A stretch of 64,000 nt of DNA from Streptomyces aurantiacus (lineage in GTDB: Bacteria > Actinomycetota > Actinomycetes > Streptomycetales > Streptomycetaceae), in assembly GCF_027107535.1 (NCBI RefSeq), contig NZ_CP114283.1, forward strand, positions 4,464,001 to 4,528,000. The letters are read 5' to 3'. Below, one piece after another: positions 8,219-16,695 of this stretch. The notes below the pieces were generated by a model. It saw only the letters and a program-made list of their open reading frames with translations. It had not been told where the DNA came from and searched no databases. The position numbers and the translations under genes were made by a program. How positions within the stretch are numbered: position 1 is the first letter of the stretch; every line of letters starts with the position of its first letter.

Positions 8219-9680
8219 GCCGCGACGCCGCTGGTGGCCGCGTTCGGTACGATCCCGCACGGCCCTGGCCGCCGCCTCGGCCGCCGCTGTCATCCTGGTC
8301 GCCATCGGCTGGTGGCTGCACCACGACGTCTACCGCCAGGGCACGCAGATCGCCGAAGGACAAGCCGAGCAACAGCTCTGGGCTCTTGTCGATCAGCTGA
8401 ACGAGGGTGTGGTTCCCGCTCGCAGAGGCACCGTGCTGCCGTACGAGGTCGTCGCGACCGGCCGACGCACCGCTGTCGCCTTCGGCGGAGGCATGGACGA
8501 CTTCGATCCCGGCACTCGCCATGTGCTGCCCGCCCCATCGGAGGCCAGGCAGCCCGGAAGCCTGACGATCCTTCCCCTCCGCATACCGGTGCGCGACTCC
8601 AACTCAAGGGACAGATTCGACATGGCCGGCAGGACCTACACGGTCCTGTTCGCCGATATCAGCGCCGATGAACTCAGCAGTGACGAAGTCGCCGCTCTGG
8701 GCGTCGCCGCCGACGCCACGCTGCGGGTCTACGTGGTGGTGCTCCCGCACACAGCCGAGGCAATCACCGAGACCACCGACCGCCTGCTGCTGCGGGCCGG
8801 GCTCGTCGGCCTCGTACTGATCGCCGCCGCCGCCTACTTCGCCGTCCGGATCGCGCTGCGGCCGATCGAAGCCATCCGTGTCCTCACCGCCTCGGTCACC
8901 GCGAGCGACCCTCGCGAACGTGTCACCGTCCCCGCCACGGGACACGAGATCACCGCCCTGGCCACCACCATCAACACCACCCTCCAGCGCCTCGACGACG
9001 CCGCCGCCCAGCAACGCCGCTTCGTCGCGGACGCCGCTCACGAACTGCGCAGCCCCCTCACCACACTGCTGGCCAGCCTGGAAGTCGCGCTCGCCTACCC
9101 GGAACGCACCGACTGGCCCGCCGCGGCCACCACCGCCGCACGACAGACCCGCCGCCTCCAAGCCCTCGCCGAAGACCTGCTGCTCCTTGCCCGCCTCGAC
9201 ACCCGCACCCCCACAGCCGACCCCGAAACCGTCGACCTGACAGCCCTCGCCTCCCGGCTGACCGAGCAATACCCCCTCACCGAAGGACCGTTGACCCTCA
9301 CCTGCGACAGCACCGCCCCCGCACACGTAGACGGAAACCCCGACGAATACGAACGGCTGCTGCGCAACCTCATCGACAACGCCGCCCGCCACGCCGCACA
9401 CCGCATCCAGATCACCGTCCGGAACCAGGACGCCTGGGTCGTCCTCACGGTGCACGACGACGGACCGGGCGTGCCCACCGAGGACGCCGAGCGCATCTTC
9501 GAACGCTTCGTCCGGCTCGACGACGCCCGCGCCCGCGACCACGGCGGCACCGGCCTGGGCCTCGCCATCGCCCGCGACCTGGCCCACCGCCACAAAGGCG
9601 CCCTCACCCTCACCCCCCGGACCCTCGGAGCATGCTTCCAGCTACGCGTTCCCCGAGCCCCCGAGCCGGCCGAGGAATGA
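8205..9680 (+). CDS. Sensor histidine kinase, partner of the OmpR-type regulator
   Basis: Membrane kinase of 491 residues. A first membrane helix lies at about 20-38 and a second at about 200-220, enclosing an extracellular sensor region of some 160 residues. Then come a HAMP linker, the dimerisation helix with phosphoacceptor H279 (DAAHELRSPL), the N-box (RNLIDNAARHA), the G1 box (DDGPGVP) and the G2 box (GGTGLGLAI). The GTG start overlaps the regulator gene by 14 bp. Confidence 0.93.
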   Translation: MNATEPRRRWWPRSVRSRTALAAASAAAVILVAIGWWLHHDVYRQGTQIAEGQAEQQLWALVDQLNEGVVPARRGTVLPYEVVATGRRTAVAFGGGMDDFDPGTRHVLPAPSEARQPGSLTILPLRIPVRDSNSRDRFDMAGRTYTVLFADISADELSSDEVAALGVAADATLRVYVVVLPHTAEAITETTDRLLLRAGLVGLVLIAAAAYFAVRIALRPIEAIRVLTASVTASDPRERVTVPATGHEITALATTINTTLQRLDDAAAQQRRFVADAAHELRSPLTTLLASLEVALAYPERTDWPAAATTAARQTRRLQALAEDLLLLARLDTRTPTADPETVDLTALASRLTEQYPLTEGPLTLTCDSTAPAHVDGNPDEYERLLRNLIDNAARHAAHRIQITVRNQDAWVVLTVHDDGPGVPTEDAERIFERFVRLDDARARDHGGTGLGLAIARDLAHRHKGALTLTPRTLGACFQLRVPRAPEPAEE

Positions 9681-9686
9681 CGCGCT

Positions 9687-9902
9687 TCACCGCGGCAGCC
9701 CGTGGAAACAGGACTCGATCTCGTCCTTGTGGTCGGCGAGCCAAGCCCGGACGCTCTTCGAACGGTGGGCCGAGTGCCGGTCGACGATCAAGTGGACCTT
9801 CCGGGGGCGCGCACCGCCGACGACCCGCGACAAGGCGTACGGCTCGAAGGCTGTGCGCGGTGAGCTGCGACGCCGCTGCATCCAGGCGCTGATCTCCAGC
9901 AA
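9687..9902 (-). pseudogene. IS630-family transposase fragment
   Basis: About 70 residues carrying the DDE-domain segment HLIVDRHSAHRSKSVRAWL typical of IS630 transposases. The N-terminal part and the segment after the second Asp (normally LPSYSPELNPVE) are missing. It is a relic, lying 6 bp beyond the kinase stop. Confidence 0.7.
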
Positions 9903-9960
9903 GGGCTACCCGAACGTTACTACCCGGCCTTGGGCCCTGATTCGGAATCTTGGACACGGG

Positions 9961-10075
9961 CTATGCGGCCTGGGCCAAGGTAGTCGATGTTGTGCGGAGT
10001 GTTATCTCGTAGGCGATGGGGCTGCGTTGTCCGAGGCGGGAGTGGCGGCGTCGGGTGAGCAGACAGAGCAGCCCC
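9961..10075 (-). pseudogene. C-terminal scrap of an IS3-family transposase (OrfB)
   Basis: The minus strand reads TRRRHSRLGQRSPIAYEI and ends with TLAQAA before a stop. RRRHSxLG...SP is the usual end of IS3-family integrase-core transposases. Only the last ~35 residues remain. With the neighbouring IS630 scrap it marks a spot of repeated insertion and decay. Confidence 0.6.
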
Positions 10076-10394
10076 GGCGGCTGGACGAGGGAAGCCGGCG
10101 GAGTTGTGTGCGGTGGCGTGCCACGGGCGGTCACCGTGCGGACTGACCAGAGCGCCGGTTCAGACGTCGGCCTCCGGCTCGCAGGGCCCATCTGTTCGGC
10201 TCTCTCGCTGCCTGTGGCCTTGTCGGTCCTGTGCGCGGCGCAGTGACGTGTCGCATGGCTCTGCAGTGCACGGTGTTCCCGCCCGTGGCGCGCGGGAACA
10301 CCGTGTGTGCGAGGGCTGTCAGCAGACCGGGAGTGCTCCCCGTTTCGGGGGTGCGCCCGATCTCCCGGGGCGCTCCCGTCGCGCGTACGGCGGT
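10076..10394. other. Non-coding stretch with one strong hairpin
   Basis: I see no convincing gene here: the open frames lack family features. The only structured element is the hairpin at 10269-10305, listed separately. Confidence 0.5.
10269..10305 (-). terminator. Probable terminator after the PQQ dehydrogenase gene
   Basis: Perfect 14-bp inverted repeat, CACGGTGTTCCCGC and GCGGGAACACCGTG, with a 9-nt loop. It lies 90 bp beyond the stop of the minus-strand dehydrogenase gene. Without a U-run it is the usual actinobacterial terminator type. Confidence 0.65.
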
Positions 10395-11960
10395 TCAGCG
10401 GCCGACGGCGCAGGCGTCCCCGTTGAGGGTGAACCGTGGCGGTGGTGAGGCGTCGCCGGTGTGCTCGGCGAGATAGCCGAGGGTGACGCTCGCGCCTGCG
10501 GCGATCGTGGCGTTGTGCCCGGCGTCGGCAGCCGCGATCGTGTTGCTGCCCTGGACCAGGTCGGTGTTCCAGTCGGAGACGACGGTCTGCCCGAGGGCCA
10601 GCGGGAACTCGAGCGTCCAGCCGTTCACCGGGGCGCCGCCCGTGTTGGTGAGGGTGAGGTCGACCGTCGTGCCGGTGCCCCAGGCGCGTACAGTCCGCTC
10701 AACCCGGCAGGTCGGCTCCTCCCGCGCGAACGACACCCTGTGCAGGCCGCCCGGCAGGTCGTTGACCACGTAGAACTCGCCCTCCGCCGTCGTTCCGATC
10801 GACGTCACCTGGGTGGGCATCTCCCCGATCTCGGCCTGTTCGTAGCCGCCCGTGCCGTCGGGGCGCAGCGCCCATACGGTGGAGGAGCAGTAGTCGGTGG
10901 CGATGTACGTGCCGCCCACCAGACCGGCGTACTCCCGGCCGCGATACACATGACCCCCGATGACCGAGCAGCCACCGGTGTACGGGGAGTAGGTGAAGAC
11001 CGGCTCGGTGTACTCCTCACCGGGAGGACAGGTGCCGCCGGCGAACCTCTCCAGTCCCTCGTAACAGGACCAGCCGAGGTTCGCGCCCCCTCGGCCGGGT
11101 GCAAGGTGGTCGACCTCCTCCCACCGGCCCTGGCCGACGTCGCCGATCCACAGCGAGCCGTCGGCGCTGTCGAAGGAGAACCGCCACGGGTTGCGCAGGC
11201 CGTACAGCCAGATCTCCGCACGGGCGCCGGGGGTGTCCACGAAGGGGTTGTCGTCGGGGACGCAGTAGAGGAGAGGTCCGCAGGCGCGGCTGACGTCGAT
11301 CCGCAGGATCTTGCCCAGCAGGGTGTCCAGCCGCTGCCCGGCGCGCAGAGGGTCCGCGGAGCCTCCGCCGTCACCGATGCTCCAGTACAGGTTGCCGTCT
11401 GGGCCGAACGCGAGCTGGCCGCCGTTGTGGTTGCTGAACTCGGCGTGCTCCTGGGCGAGCAGGACCTCCAGGCGCTTGTCGTCGAGGCGGTAGCGGGCGA
11501 GCGTGACGGCTCCGGCAGGCGGTGCCGTGTACGCCAGGTACACCTCCTGGCTGTCGGCGAAGTCGGGTGCGAGGGCGATGCCGAGCAGCCCGCGTTCGTT
11601 GCCCGATTCGTCGACCGACGCGGTGATGTCCAGCAGCGGCGTGCGCTCCAGGCCGGTGTCCGGGTGGTAGACGCGGACGGTGCCGGACTTCTCGGTGATG
11701 AACAGCCGGCCCGAGCCGTCGTCCGGGGCGACGAGCGCGGTGGGCCTGCGCAGTCCGGAAGCGACCTGGGTCGTGGTGGCGCTGAGCGAGGGCAGGGGTG
11801 CGGCCGGTGCGGCCTCCCGCGCTCCCGTCCGGTGCGCAGGTGTGTGCGTCGAGGTGGGGGGACCCGCTGCGTGGTCGGGGGCCGCGGTGGCGGGCAGGGC
11901 GGTGAGAGCGGTCAGCAGGAGGGCCAGCAGAACTGGCCCGGGCCAGCGGCGTGGGGACAT
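10395..11960 (-). CDS. Secreted PQQ-dependent sugar dehydrogenase with CBM2-like domain
   Basis: Secreted protein of 521 residues. A signal peptide (1-27, ending ATAAP) is followed by a Ser/Thr/Pro-rich stretch, then a soluble-glucose/sorbosone-dehydrogenase beta-propeller (about 60-400) with the family segments LLGIALAPDF, HNGGQLAFGPDG and YGLRNPWRFSFD. After a short linker the last ~100 residues (CRVERTVRAWGTG..., GWTLEFPL, SDWNTDLVQ) resemble a family 2 cellulose-binding module. It should oxidise sugars or oligosaccharides at the surface of plant polysaccharide. It lies 161 bp downstream of an AA10 LPMO gene on the same strand and could donate electrons to that enzyme. Confidence 0.85.
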   Translation of the reverse strand: MSPRRWPGPVLLALLLTALTALPATAAPDHAAGPPTSTHTPAHRTGAREAAPAAPLPSLSATTTQVASGLRRPTALVAPDDGSGRLFITEKSGTVRVYHPDTGLERTPLLDITASVDESGNERGLLGIALAPDFADSQEVYLAYTAPPAGAVTLARYRLDDKRLEVLLAQEHAEFSNHNGGQLAFGPDGNLYWSIGDGGGSADPLRAGQRLDTLLGKILRIDVSRACGPLLYCVPDDNPFVDTPGARAEIWLYGLRNPWRFSFDSADGSLWIGDVGQGRWEEVDHLAPGRGGANLGWSCYEGLERFAGGTCPPGEEYTEPVFTYSPYTGGCSVIGGHVYRGREYAGLVGGTYIATDYCSSTVWALRPDGTGGYEQAEIGEMPTQVTSIGTTAEGEFYVVNDLPGGLHRVSFAREEPTCRVERTVRAWGTGTTVDLTLTNTGGAPVNGWTLEFPLALGQTVVSDWNTDLVQGSNTIAAADAGHNATIAAGASVTLGYLAEHTGDASPPPRFTLNGDACAVGR

Positions 11961-12121
11961 GTCGGCTCCAGGGACGAGGTCGCTTGCGCGGCGGTGGTGC
12001 TGGTGCGGCGTGGCGGCTGCGCGGCCGGACCGCGGCCGGCGCGACCGGTCCGTGGGCCGACGGACGCCGTCCCGCCGGACGGTGTGCCGTGTCCGGCGGG
12101 ACGCTCCGCCGACCCGCCGGG

Positions 12122-12793
12122 TCAGCGGAAGTTCACGTCACTGCACAGGAAGTAGGTCTGGTCCATGTGCGACGCCTGCCAGATCGTGTAGACGACATGG
12201 CGACCGCTGTAGCCGGACGTGCTCACGGGGATCGAGTAGTTCTGGCTGGGCGCGTACCGGCCGGTGCGTGCCACCAGCTGCAGGTCGTTCCAGGTCAAGG
12301 GCTGAGTGGTGGGATCGAAGCCCTGCCGGGTGACGTAGACCAGGAAGTAGTCGGCGCCGTGGCTGGCCTGGTCGTACAGATTGACGCTGAAGTTGGCGTT
12401 GATGTCCGTGGTCTTCCACGGGCCCACGGCGTCGAGCGCGTTGTAGCGGCCGCCCTCGGTCCGCCCTCCGCTGCACAACTGGCCGTTCGGGACGGCGGCC
12501 TGGAAGTTACCGCCGGAGCCGTTGCGGTAAAGGCCGTTCCAGTTCCACATGCCGTTGGGGTCGGCTTGCCAGGCCTGCCAGCACATAGGGTCCTGCTGGG
12601 CCATGGCGGGGTTCTGGAAGTCACTGCCCCAGCGCAGCCAGCAGCCGTAGTTGCGGGAGGCCGGGTCGATGACCGAGCCGTGGGCGACGGCCGTTCCGCT
12701 CCAGGGAATGACGCTGAGCAGCGCGGCGACGAAGGCGGTCAGAACGAGCGTCAGTCGGCTCCGCATGCGTGGGGCATGCGCATGACAATCCAT
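12122..12793 (-). CDS. AA10 lytic polysaccharide monooxygenase
   Basis: Secreted copper enzyme of 223 residues that cleaves crystalline polysaccharide (cellulose or chitin) by oxidation. Signal-peptide cleavage after AVA leaves His38 (HGSV) as mature residue 1. His145 (ASHGADYF) fits as the second histidine-brace ligand, with the aromatic axial residue in the final segment (TYFLCSDVNF). Cysteines at 51, 71 and 107 fit family disulfides. There is no binding module. ATG at 12793 has GAGGAGAAG upstream. A CebR-like box lies 57 bp upstream, and a PQQ dehydrogenase gene follows on the same strand. Confidence 0.93.
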   Translation of the reverse strand: MDCHAHAPRMRSRLTLVLTAFVAALLSVIPWSGTAVAHGSVIDPASRNYGCWLRWGSDFQNPAMAQQDPMCWQAWQADPNGMWNWNGLYRNGSGGNFQAAVPNGQLCSGGRTEGGRYNALDAVGPWKTTDINANFSVNLYDQASHGADYFLVYVTRQGFDPTTQPLTWNDLQLVARTGRYAPSQNYSIPVSTSGYSGRHVVYTIWQASHMDQTYFLCSDVNFR

Positions 12794-12849
12794 GATTCTC
12801 TTCTCCTCGGTGGGGGGAATGTCTGATTCCGGTGCGGGTGTCGACGAGA

Positions 12850-12863
12850 TGGGAGCGCTCCCG
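12850..12863. promoter_or_regulatory. CebR-like operator upstream of the LPMO gene
   Basis: TGGGAGCGCTCCCG matches 13 of 14 bases of the palindrome TGGGAGCGCTCCCA known as the site of CebR, the cello-oligosaccharide-responsive repressor of cellulolytic genes in Streptomyces. The position, 57 bp before the LPMO start, suits a repressor. Confidence 0.8.
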
Positions 12864-13036
12864 CGCCTCCAGGCTGCGCGTCTCGAAACGGAGCGGCAAC
12901 GTTTGTTTGCGCCACTTTGGATCCGTGCGGCGCGATCGTGACTCTCGGGCGAGGCTTGTTTGAAACGTTCCGATTCGAACGGAGGGTCGATTCGCTGAGG
13001 GGGTTGCGTCGTGGCACGCCCCTCCTCTAACTCCCT

Positions 13037-13200
13037 GAGCTACGCAAGCGTGCGGTCCGTGTGGTCGCCGAGGTGCGGTCGGACCACGCCACCGAGCGGG
13101 CCGCGATGAATGCGGCCACGAGCAAGCTGGGGATCGGTTCGCCCGAAGTGCTGCGCTCGTGGGTCCGCCTGGACCAGGTCGACAGCGGAACTCGGCCAGG
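13037..13200 (+). pseudogene. IS3-family OrfA fragment
   Basis: The frame reads ELRKRAVRVVAEVRSD, then KLGIGSPEVLRSWVRLDQVD, the helix-turn-helix part of IS3-group OrfA proteins. It then degenerates. No OrfB follows, so the element is dead. Confidence 0.7.
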
Positions 13201-13411
13201 GACGAGACGGCGCGAACCGGTGGAACGACGCTGTCGCGTCCTTCTGCAGTGCGGACTGCGACGTCGAGGAACAGGCGCCGCTCTGTGTCCAGGTTGGCCG
13301 ACGGAGATCATCGATTTGCTGGTGGGCCTGTTCATCCGGCTCGTACTGTGGGTCCGCCGAGTAGGGGAGGCGCTCTCGAAGCGGGCGGGGTAACCGTGCG
13401 AGGCAGTCAGG

Positions 13412-13720
13412 GTGAAGCTCGCCCATTACTGGGTTGCTATCGAGAAGGCGAGGGAGGCGACTGCTGTCGCCCCAGCACGCTACGAGTACCGGTACACGCT
13501 CATCGATGTCGCCTCCTACAAGACCGGCCCGCAGGATGGCAGAGTCCGCGATACCGCGCCGCCGGGAGGCAACGGCTGTCAGGGCACGGCTGCGGTGGTC
13601 TATCTCGGCGAAGACATTCCACTGCGATCTCTGCCGTACGACTTCATCGCCAACCGTGGCGGGAGCGTGTGGAATGCGGGGCATGAGTCACGCGTCCCTG
13701 CCCCCCCCATAGCGGGGTGA
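13412..13720 (+). CDS. Hypothetical protein, about 102 residues
   Basis: Open frame with a GTG start at 13412 (VKLAHYWVAIEKARE...). I recognise no family. The sequence is not low-complexity and keeps Streptomyces-like codon use, but no ribosome binding site stands out and the surroundings (an IS3 fragment on the left) are decayed. It could be a remnant or a chance frame. Confidence 0.25.
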   Translation: MKLAHYWVAIEKAREATAVAPARYEYRYTLIDVASYKTGPQDGRVRDTAPPGGNGCQGTAAVVYLGEDIPLRSLPYDFIANRGGSVWNAGHESRVPAPPIAG

Positions 13721-13768
13721 CTGGACGGAGGAGTCCACCCCAGCAGCCAATTGGGCACTACCTCCAAG

Positions 13769-13787
13769 CCCGGTCCTCAGGACCGGG
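13769..13787 (-). terminator. Hairpin terminator at the stop of the LLM oxidoreductase gene
   Basis: Perfect 8-bp arms CCCGGTCC and GGACCGGG with a 3-nt loop, immediately beyond the stop at 13788. Confidence 0.6.
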
Positions 13788-14672
13788 TCAAGTTGACTGT
13801 CTCGTGGTGTTCGGCCAGTTGGAGAACGCGGCGGTCAGCGGAGCCACCTGGTCCAGGAAACGGTGCACGGCCTCGGGGTCGGCCGGGGGTGCGTAGCGCA
13901 CCGCCCGGTTCACGCCGATGTCCCGCAACTCTGCCAGGTGCGCGGGCTCCGGCTCGGCCCCGAAGACGGTCACCGGCACGTCATCGGCGCGTCCGTCCGC
14001 GCGTCCCGCGGCACGCAACTTCGCGATGCGCGCGGCCAGTTCGGCTACGGGCATGCCGGCGTGCGGCATCCACTCGTCCCCGAAGTCGAGCACCCGGCTC
14101 GCCACAAAGGGAAGGGAACCGCCCACCAGTACCGGCGGGCCGGACGGCCGGTGGGGCTTGGGCCAGGACCACAGGGGTCCGAAGCGCACGTGCTCGCCGT
14201 GGAACTCGGCGACGTCGTGCCCCCAGATCCAGCGCATCGCCTTCACCCGCTCGGCCGTGACACTCCAGCGGCGCCCCGGATCGGTGCCGTGTTGGGCGAT
14301 CTCCTCGCTGATCCATCCGGCGCCCACCCCGAACAGCACACGTCCGCCCGACAGGGCGTCCAGGCTGGCCACCGCTTTGGCGGTGACGATCGGGTCGCGC
14401 TGGGGCACCAGACAGATGCCGGTGCCCACCAGCAGGGACCGGGTGGCGGCCGCGGCATAGGTGAGAGCGACGAACAGATCGTGGGTGTGGGAGAAGTGCG
14501 CGGGCAGTTCCCCCACCTCGGCGCGCGTGCGTTCGGTGGCGGGCATGTGGGTGTGCTCGGGAAGGAACAGCGACTCGAAGCCGCGGTCCTCGACCGCACG
14601 GGCGAGTTCGTCGGGGCGGACGGCGAAGTCCGCGGGGAACATGGCAATACCTAGTTTCATGTCTTCCGTCAT
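13788..14672 (-). CDS. LLM-class F420-dependent oxidoreductase
   Basis: Luciferase-like (beta/alpha)8-barrel protein of 294 residues. Typical segments are FESLFLPEHTHMP near residue 33, ATRSLLVGTGICLVPQRDPIVTAK near 78, GGRVLFGVGAGW near 108, and PPVLVGGS near 180. These fit the coenzyme F420-using branch common in actinobacteria. Start is either ATG 14672 or ATG 14660 (MKLGIAMF); the latter matches family N-termini. Probably monocistronic, with a hairpin right at its stop. Substrate unknown. Confidence 0.88.
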   Translation of the reverse strand: MTEDMKLGIAMFPADFAVRPDELARAVEDRGFESLFLPEHTHMPATERTRAEVGELPAHFSHTHDLFVALTYAAAATRSLLVGTGICLVPQRDPIVTAKAVASLDALSGGRVLFGVGAGWISEEIAQHGTDPGRRWSVTAERVKAMRWIWGHDVAEFHGEHVRFGPLWSWPKPHRPSGPPVLVGGSLPFVASRVLDFGDEWMPHAGMPVAELAARIAKLRAAGRADGRADDVPVTVFGAEPEPAHLAELRDIGVNRAVRYAPPADPEAVHRFLDQVAPLTAAFSNWPNTTRQST

Positions 14673-14783
14673 CGGTAGCAGGCGACGCGCGCTCTTCCGG
14701 AGGTCGCGCAGGGCCGTCCTGCGCCGTCTTGGGCTGCCGACTATCTCCTTGCCTCTTCGGCGAGCAGCCTGCGCAGCATCCGT

Positions 14784-15626
14784 ATGCTCCCGGTCATGAG
14801 ATTTCTACGGCGGCGTGGCCGAAGCGACGCCCAACGAATGACGGGGACGCCTGTGGCGGAGGCCAAAGCCCTTTACGAAGCCGGGCGTTACGCCGAGGCG
14901 GAGGCCGAATCCCGTGCCGTGGCCCGATCGCGGCCGCGCGACGACGAGTACGCAGCTGTGGCGCTGAACATCGCCGCGCTCGCGACGGGCGCCCAAGGCC
15001 GTCACGCCGAGGCACTCGCCACCTACGACGAAGCGCTGCCTGCCTTCAGCAGGATATTTGGAGCCGATCACTGGTTGACCCTGAAGCTGCGCTCGGACCG
15101 CGCCCAGCAGATGACCTCGCTCGGTCAGCACGCCGAGTGCGAGGCAGAATGTGCGGCCGTCGCCGAGGCCGCGGGCCGCGGTACCGGCCCGGAAATGTCA
15201 CTCCTGGCAGCGGCCGCCCGCAATGGGCTGGTATTCGCCCTCAATGCGCAGGGGCGCCACCAGGAGGCTGAAGCACTCGCCCGCGAGGCCCTGGCCGCCC
15301 GTCGCGTACGTGACCGGGCGTCCCTCGTCCTGCGACTCGGCCTGGCTCGCAGCCTCAACGGCCAGGCTCGCCACGAAGAGGCCCTCATCGAGGCGCAGGG
15401 GGCCGACAAGCTGTACCGCGCTCTGCCCGATTACCAGCGCCATCCAGATACAGGCGCCGTCGAACTGGCCTTTGCTACTGCCCTGTTGGGGTTGCGGCGC
15501 GCTCCCGATGCCCGTCGCCAGGCTGCAGCCGCTCATGATGCCTGCCTGGCCTCCTTCGGCCCGGACCACCGCCGCACCGTTGAAGCCCGAACGCTGCTCG
15601 AGCACATCGACGGCACTCGACCGTAA
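14784..15626 (+). CDS. Tetratricopeptide-repeat protein
   Basis: A 280-residue helical protein with several TPR-type units: AKALYEAGRYAEAEAESRAV, then GRHAEALATYDEALP, GRHQEAEALAREAL, ARHEEALIEAQGA. No enzyme domain, signal peptide or membrane segment is visible. A second ATG at 14796 (MRFLRRRG) is an alternative start; neither has a clear ribosome binding site. TPR proteins mediate protein-protein contacts; partner unknown. Confidence 0.75.
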   Translation: MLPVMRFLRRRGRSDAQRMTGTPVAEAKALYEAGRYAEAEAESRAVARSRPRDDEYAAVALNIAALATGAQGRHAEALATYDEALPAFSRIFGADHWLTLKLRSDRAQQMTSLGQHAECEAECAAVAEAAGRGTGPEMSLLAAAARNGLVFALNAQGRHQEAEALAREALAARRVRDRASLVLRLGLARSLNGQARHEEALIEAQGADKLYRALPDYQRHPDTGAVELAFATALLGLRRAPDARRQAAAAHDACLASFGPDHRRTVEARTLLEHIDGTRP

Positions 15627-15724
15627 GAGCAGCGCCCCCGCTCGGGGCGAATCGCAGGCGCTCCCTGGGCAGCTCATCCAGCTATCGCAACGCGCCGGGC
15701 AAAGGGGTCATCTCATTCGGTGAC

Positions 15725-16695
15725 GTGGCCACGAACACGATCGCGGTCCAGCACTTCCCGGGCACCGTTCCGGCGTCGGCCACCACCCTGCGGGCGAGTC
15801 GGCGCCTCCAGCACCACCCACTGAACTCATCATCCGGTCGGGGCTGTGCCGTGGACCGGCTGGGCTTTGCGGGGTTCCATGTCATCGCCGAGGGCGTCTG
15901 CTGGCTGCGGACCGCCGAGGCGCCACCGGTGCAGCTGGTGTCCGGGGACGTGGTGCTGTTGCCGCGCGGCACGCCGCACCGGCTGCTCGGGGCCCCCGAC
16001 GAAGAGGCCCTCCCGTACGCGGAGTTGGAGGCCGCTCACCCGCCGGGCGGGGAGGGCGTGGTCGACCTCGGCGGGGCCGGGCCCGTCGTGCGGTGGTGTG
16101 CGGCAAGTTCCAACTACGCCGGCAATACCGACGGGCATCCGGTGCTGTCGGCGCTGCCGGAGGTCATCCATGTGCCCGGCATGAGTGCCGACCCCCGGTT
16201 ACAGGATGTCTTCCGGATCCTCGCCACCGAGACGGCGGGCGGGCAGCCCGGCTCCCGGGCAGTAACCACCCGTCTGACCGAGGTGCTCTTCGTGCTCGCG
16301 ATCCGCGCCTGGATCGAACGGGCCGACACCGCCACCGAGACGGGACCGTCCTGGCTGACCGCCCTGCGCGACCCGCGCATCGGAACCGCCCTGTCATTGA
16401 TGCACGAAGAGCCGCACCGCGACTGGACGGTGGAGAGCCTGGCCCGCGCCGTCACGATGTCCCGCCCGGCTTTCGCTCGCCAGTTCAAGGAGGTGGTGGG
16501 CCACACCCCCTGGCCTACCGCTCTCGCGTGCGGATCGACCTGGCCGCCCGCCTCCTGCGCGACACCGACAATCCGGTCGGCGACATCGCGCAAGCCGTCG
16601 GATATCGGTCCGAGTTCGCCTTCTCGCGGGCGTTCTCCCGGGAACAGGGCATCGCGCCCGGCCACGACCGTCGTACGGCATCAGTGCCGTCCTGA
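15725..16695 (+). pseudogene. AraC-family regulator with a frameshift in its DNA-binding domain
   Basis: The N-terminal cupin-like sensor half is intact (residues 1-190: GVCWLRTAE, GDVVLLPRGTPHRLLG). The first AraC helix-turn-helix follows (WTVESLARAVTMSRPAFARQF). At about 16510 the frame breaks in a run of five Cs: the expected continuation, LAYRSRVRIDLAARLLRD then DIAQAVGYRSEFAFSRAF, is read in another frame to a stop at 16695. One more C would restore the protein (~323 residues). This could be a real inactivating mutation or a sequencing error. Confidence 0.8.

Noticed and set aside
10461..12155. 564-residue plus-strand open frame
   Set aside because: Shadow of the PQQ dehydrogenase gene on the other strand.
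13040..13684. 214-residue minus-strand open frame
   Set aside because: Overlaps an IS3 OrfA fragment with clear homology on the plus strand and shows no recognisable domain.
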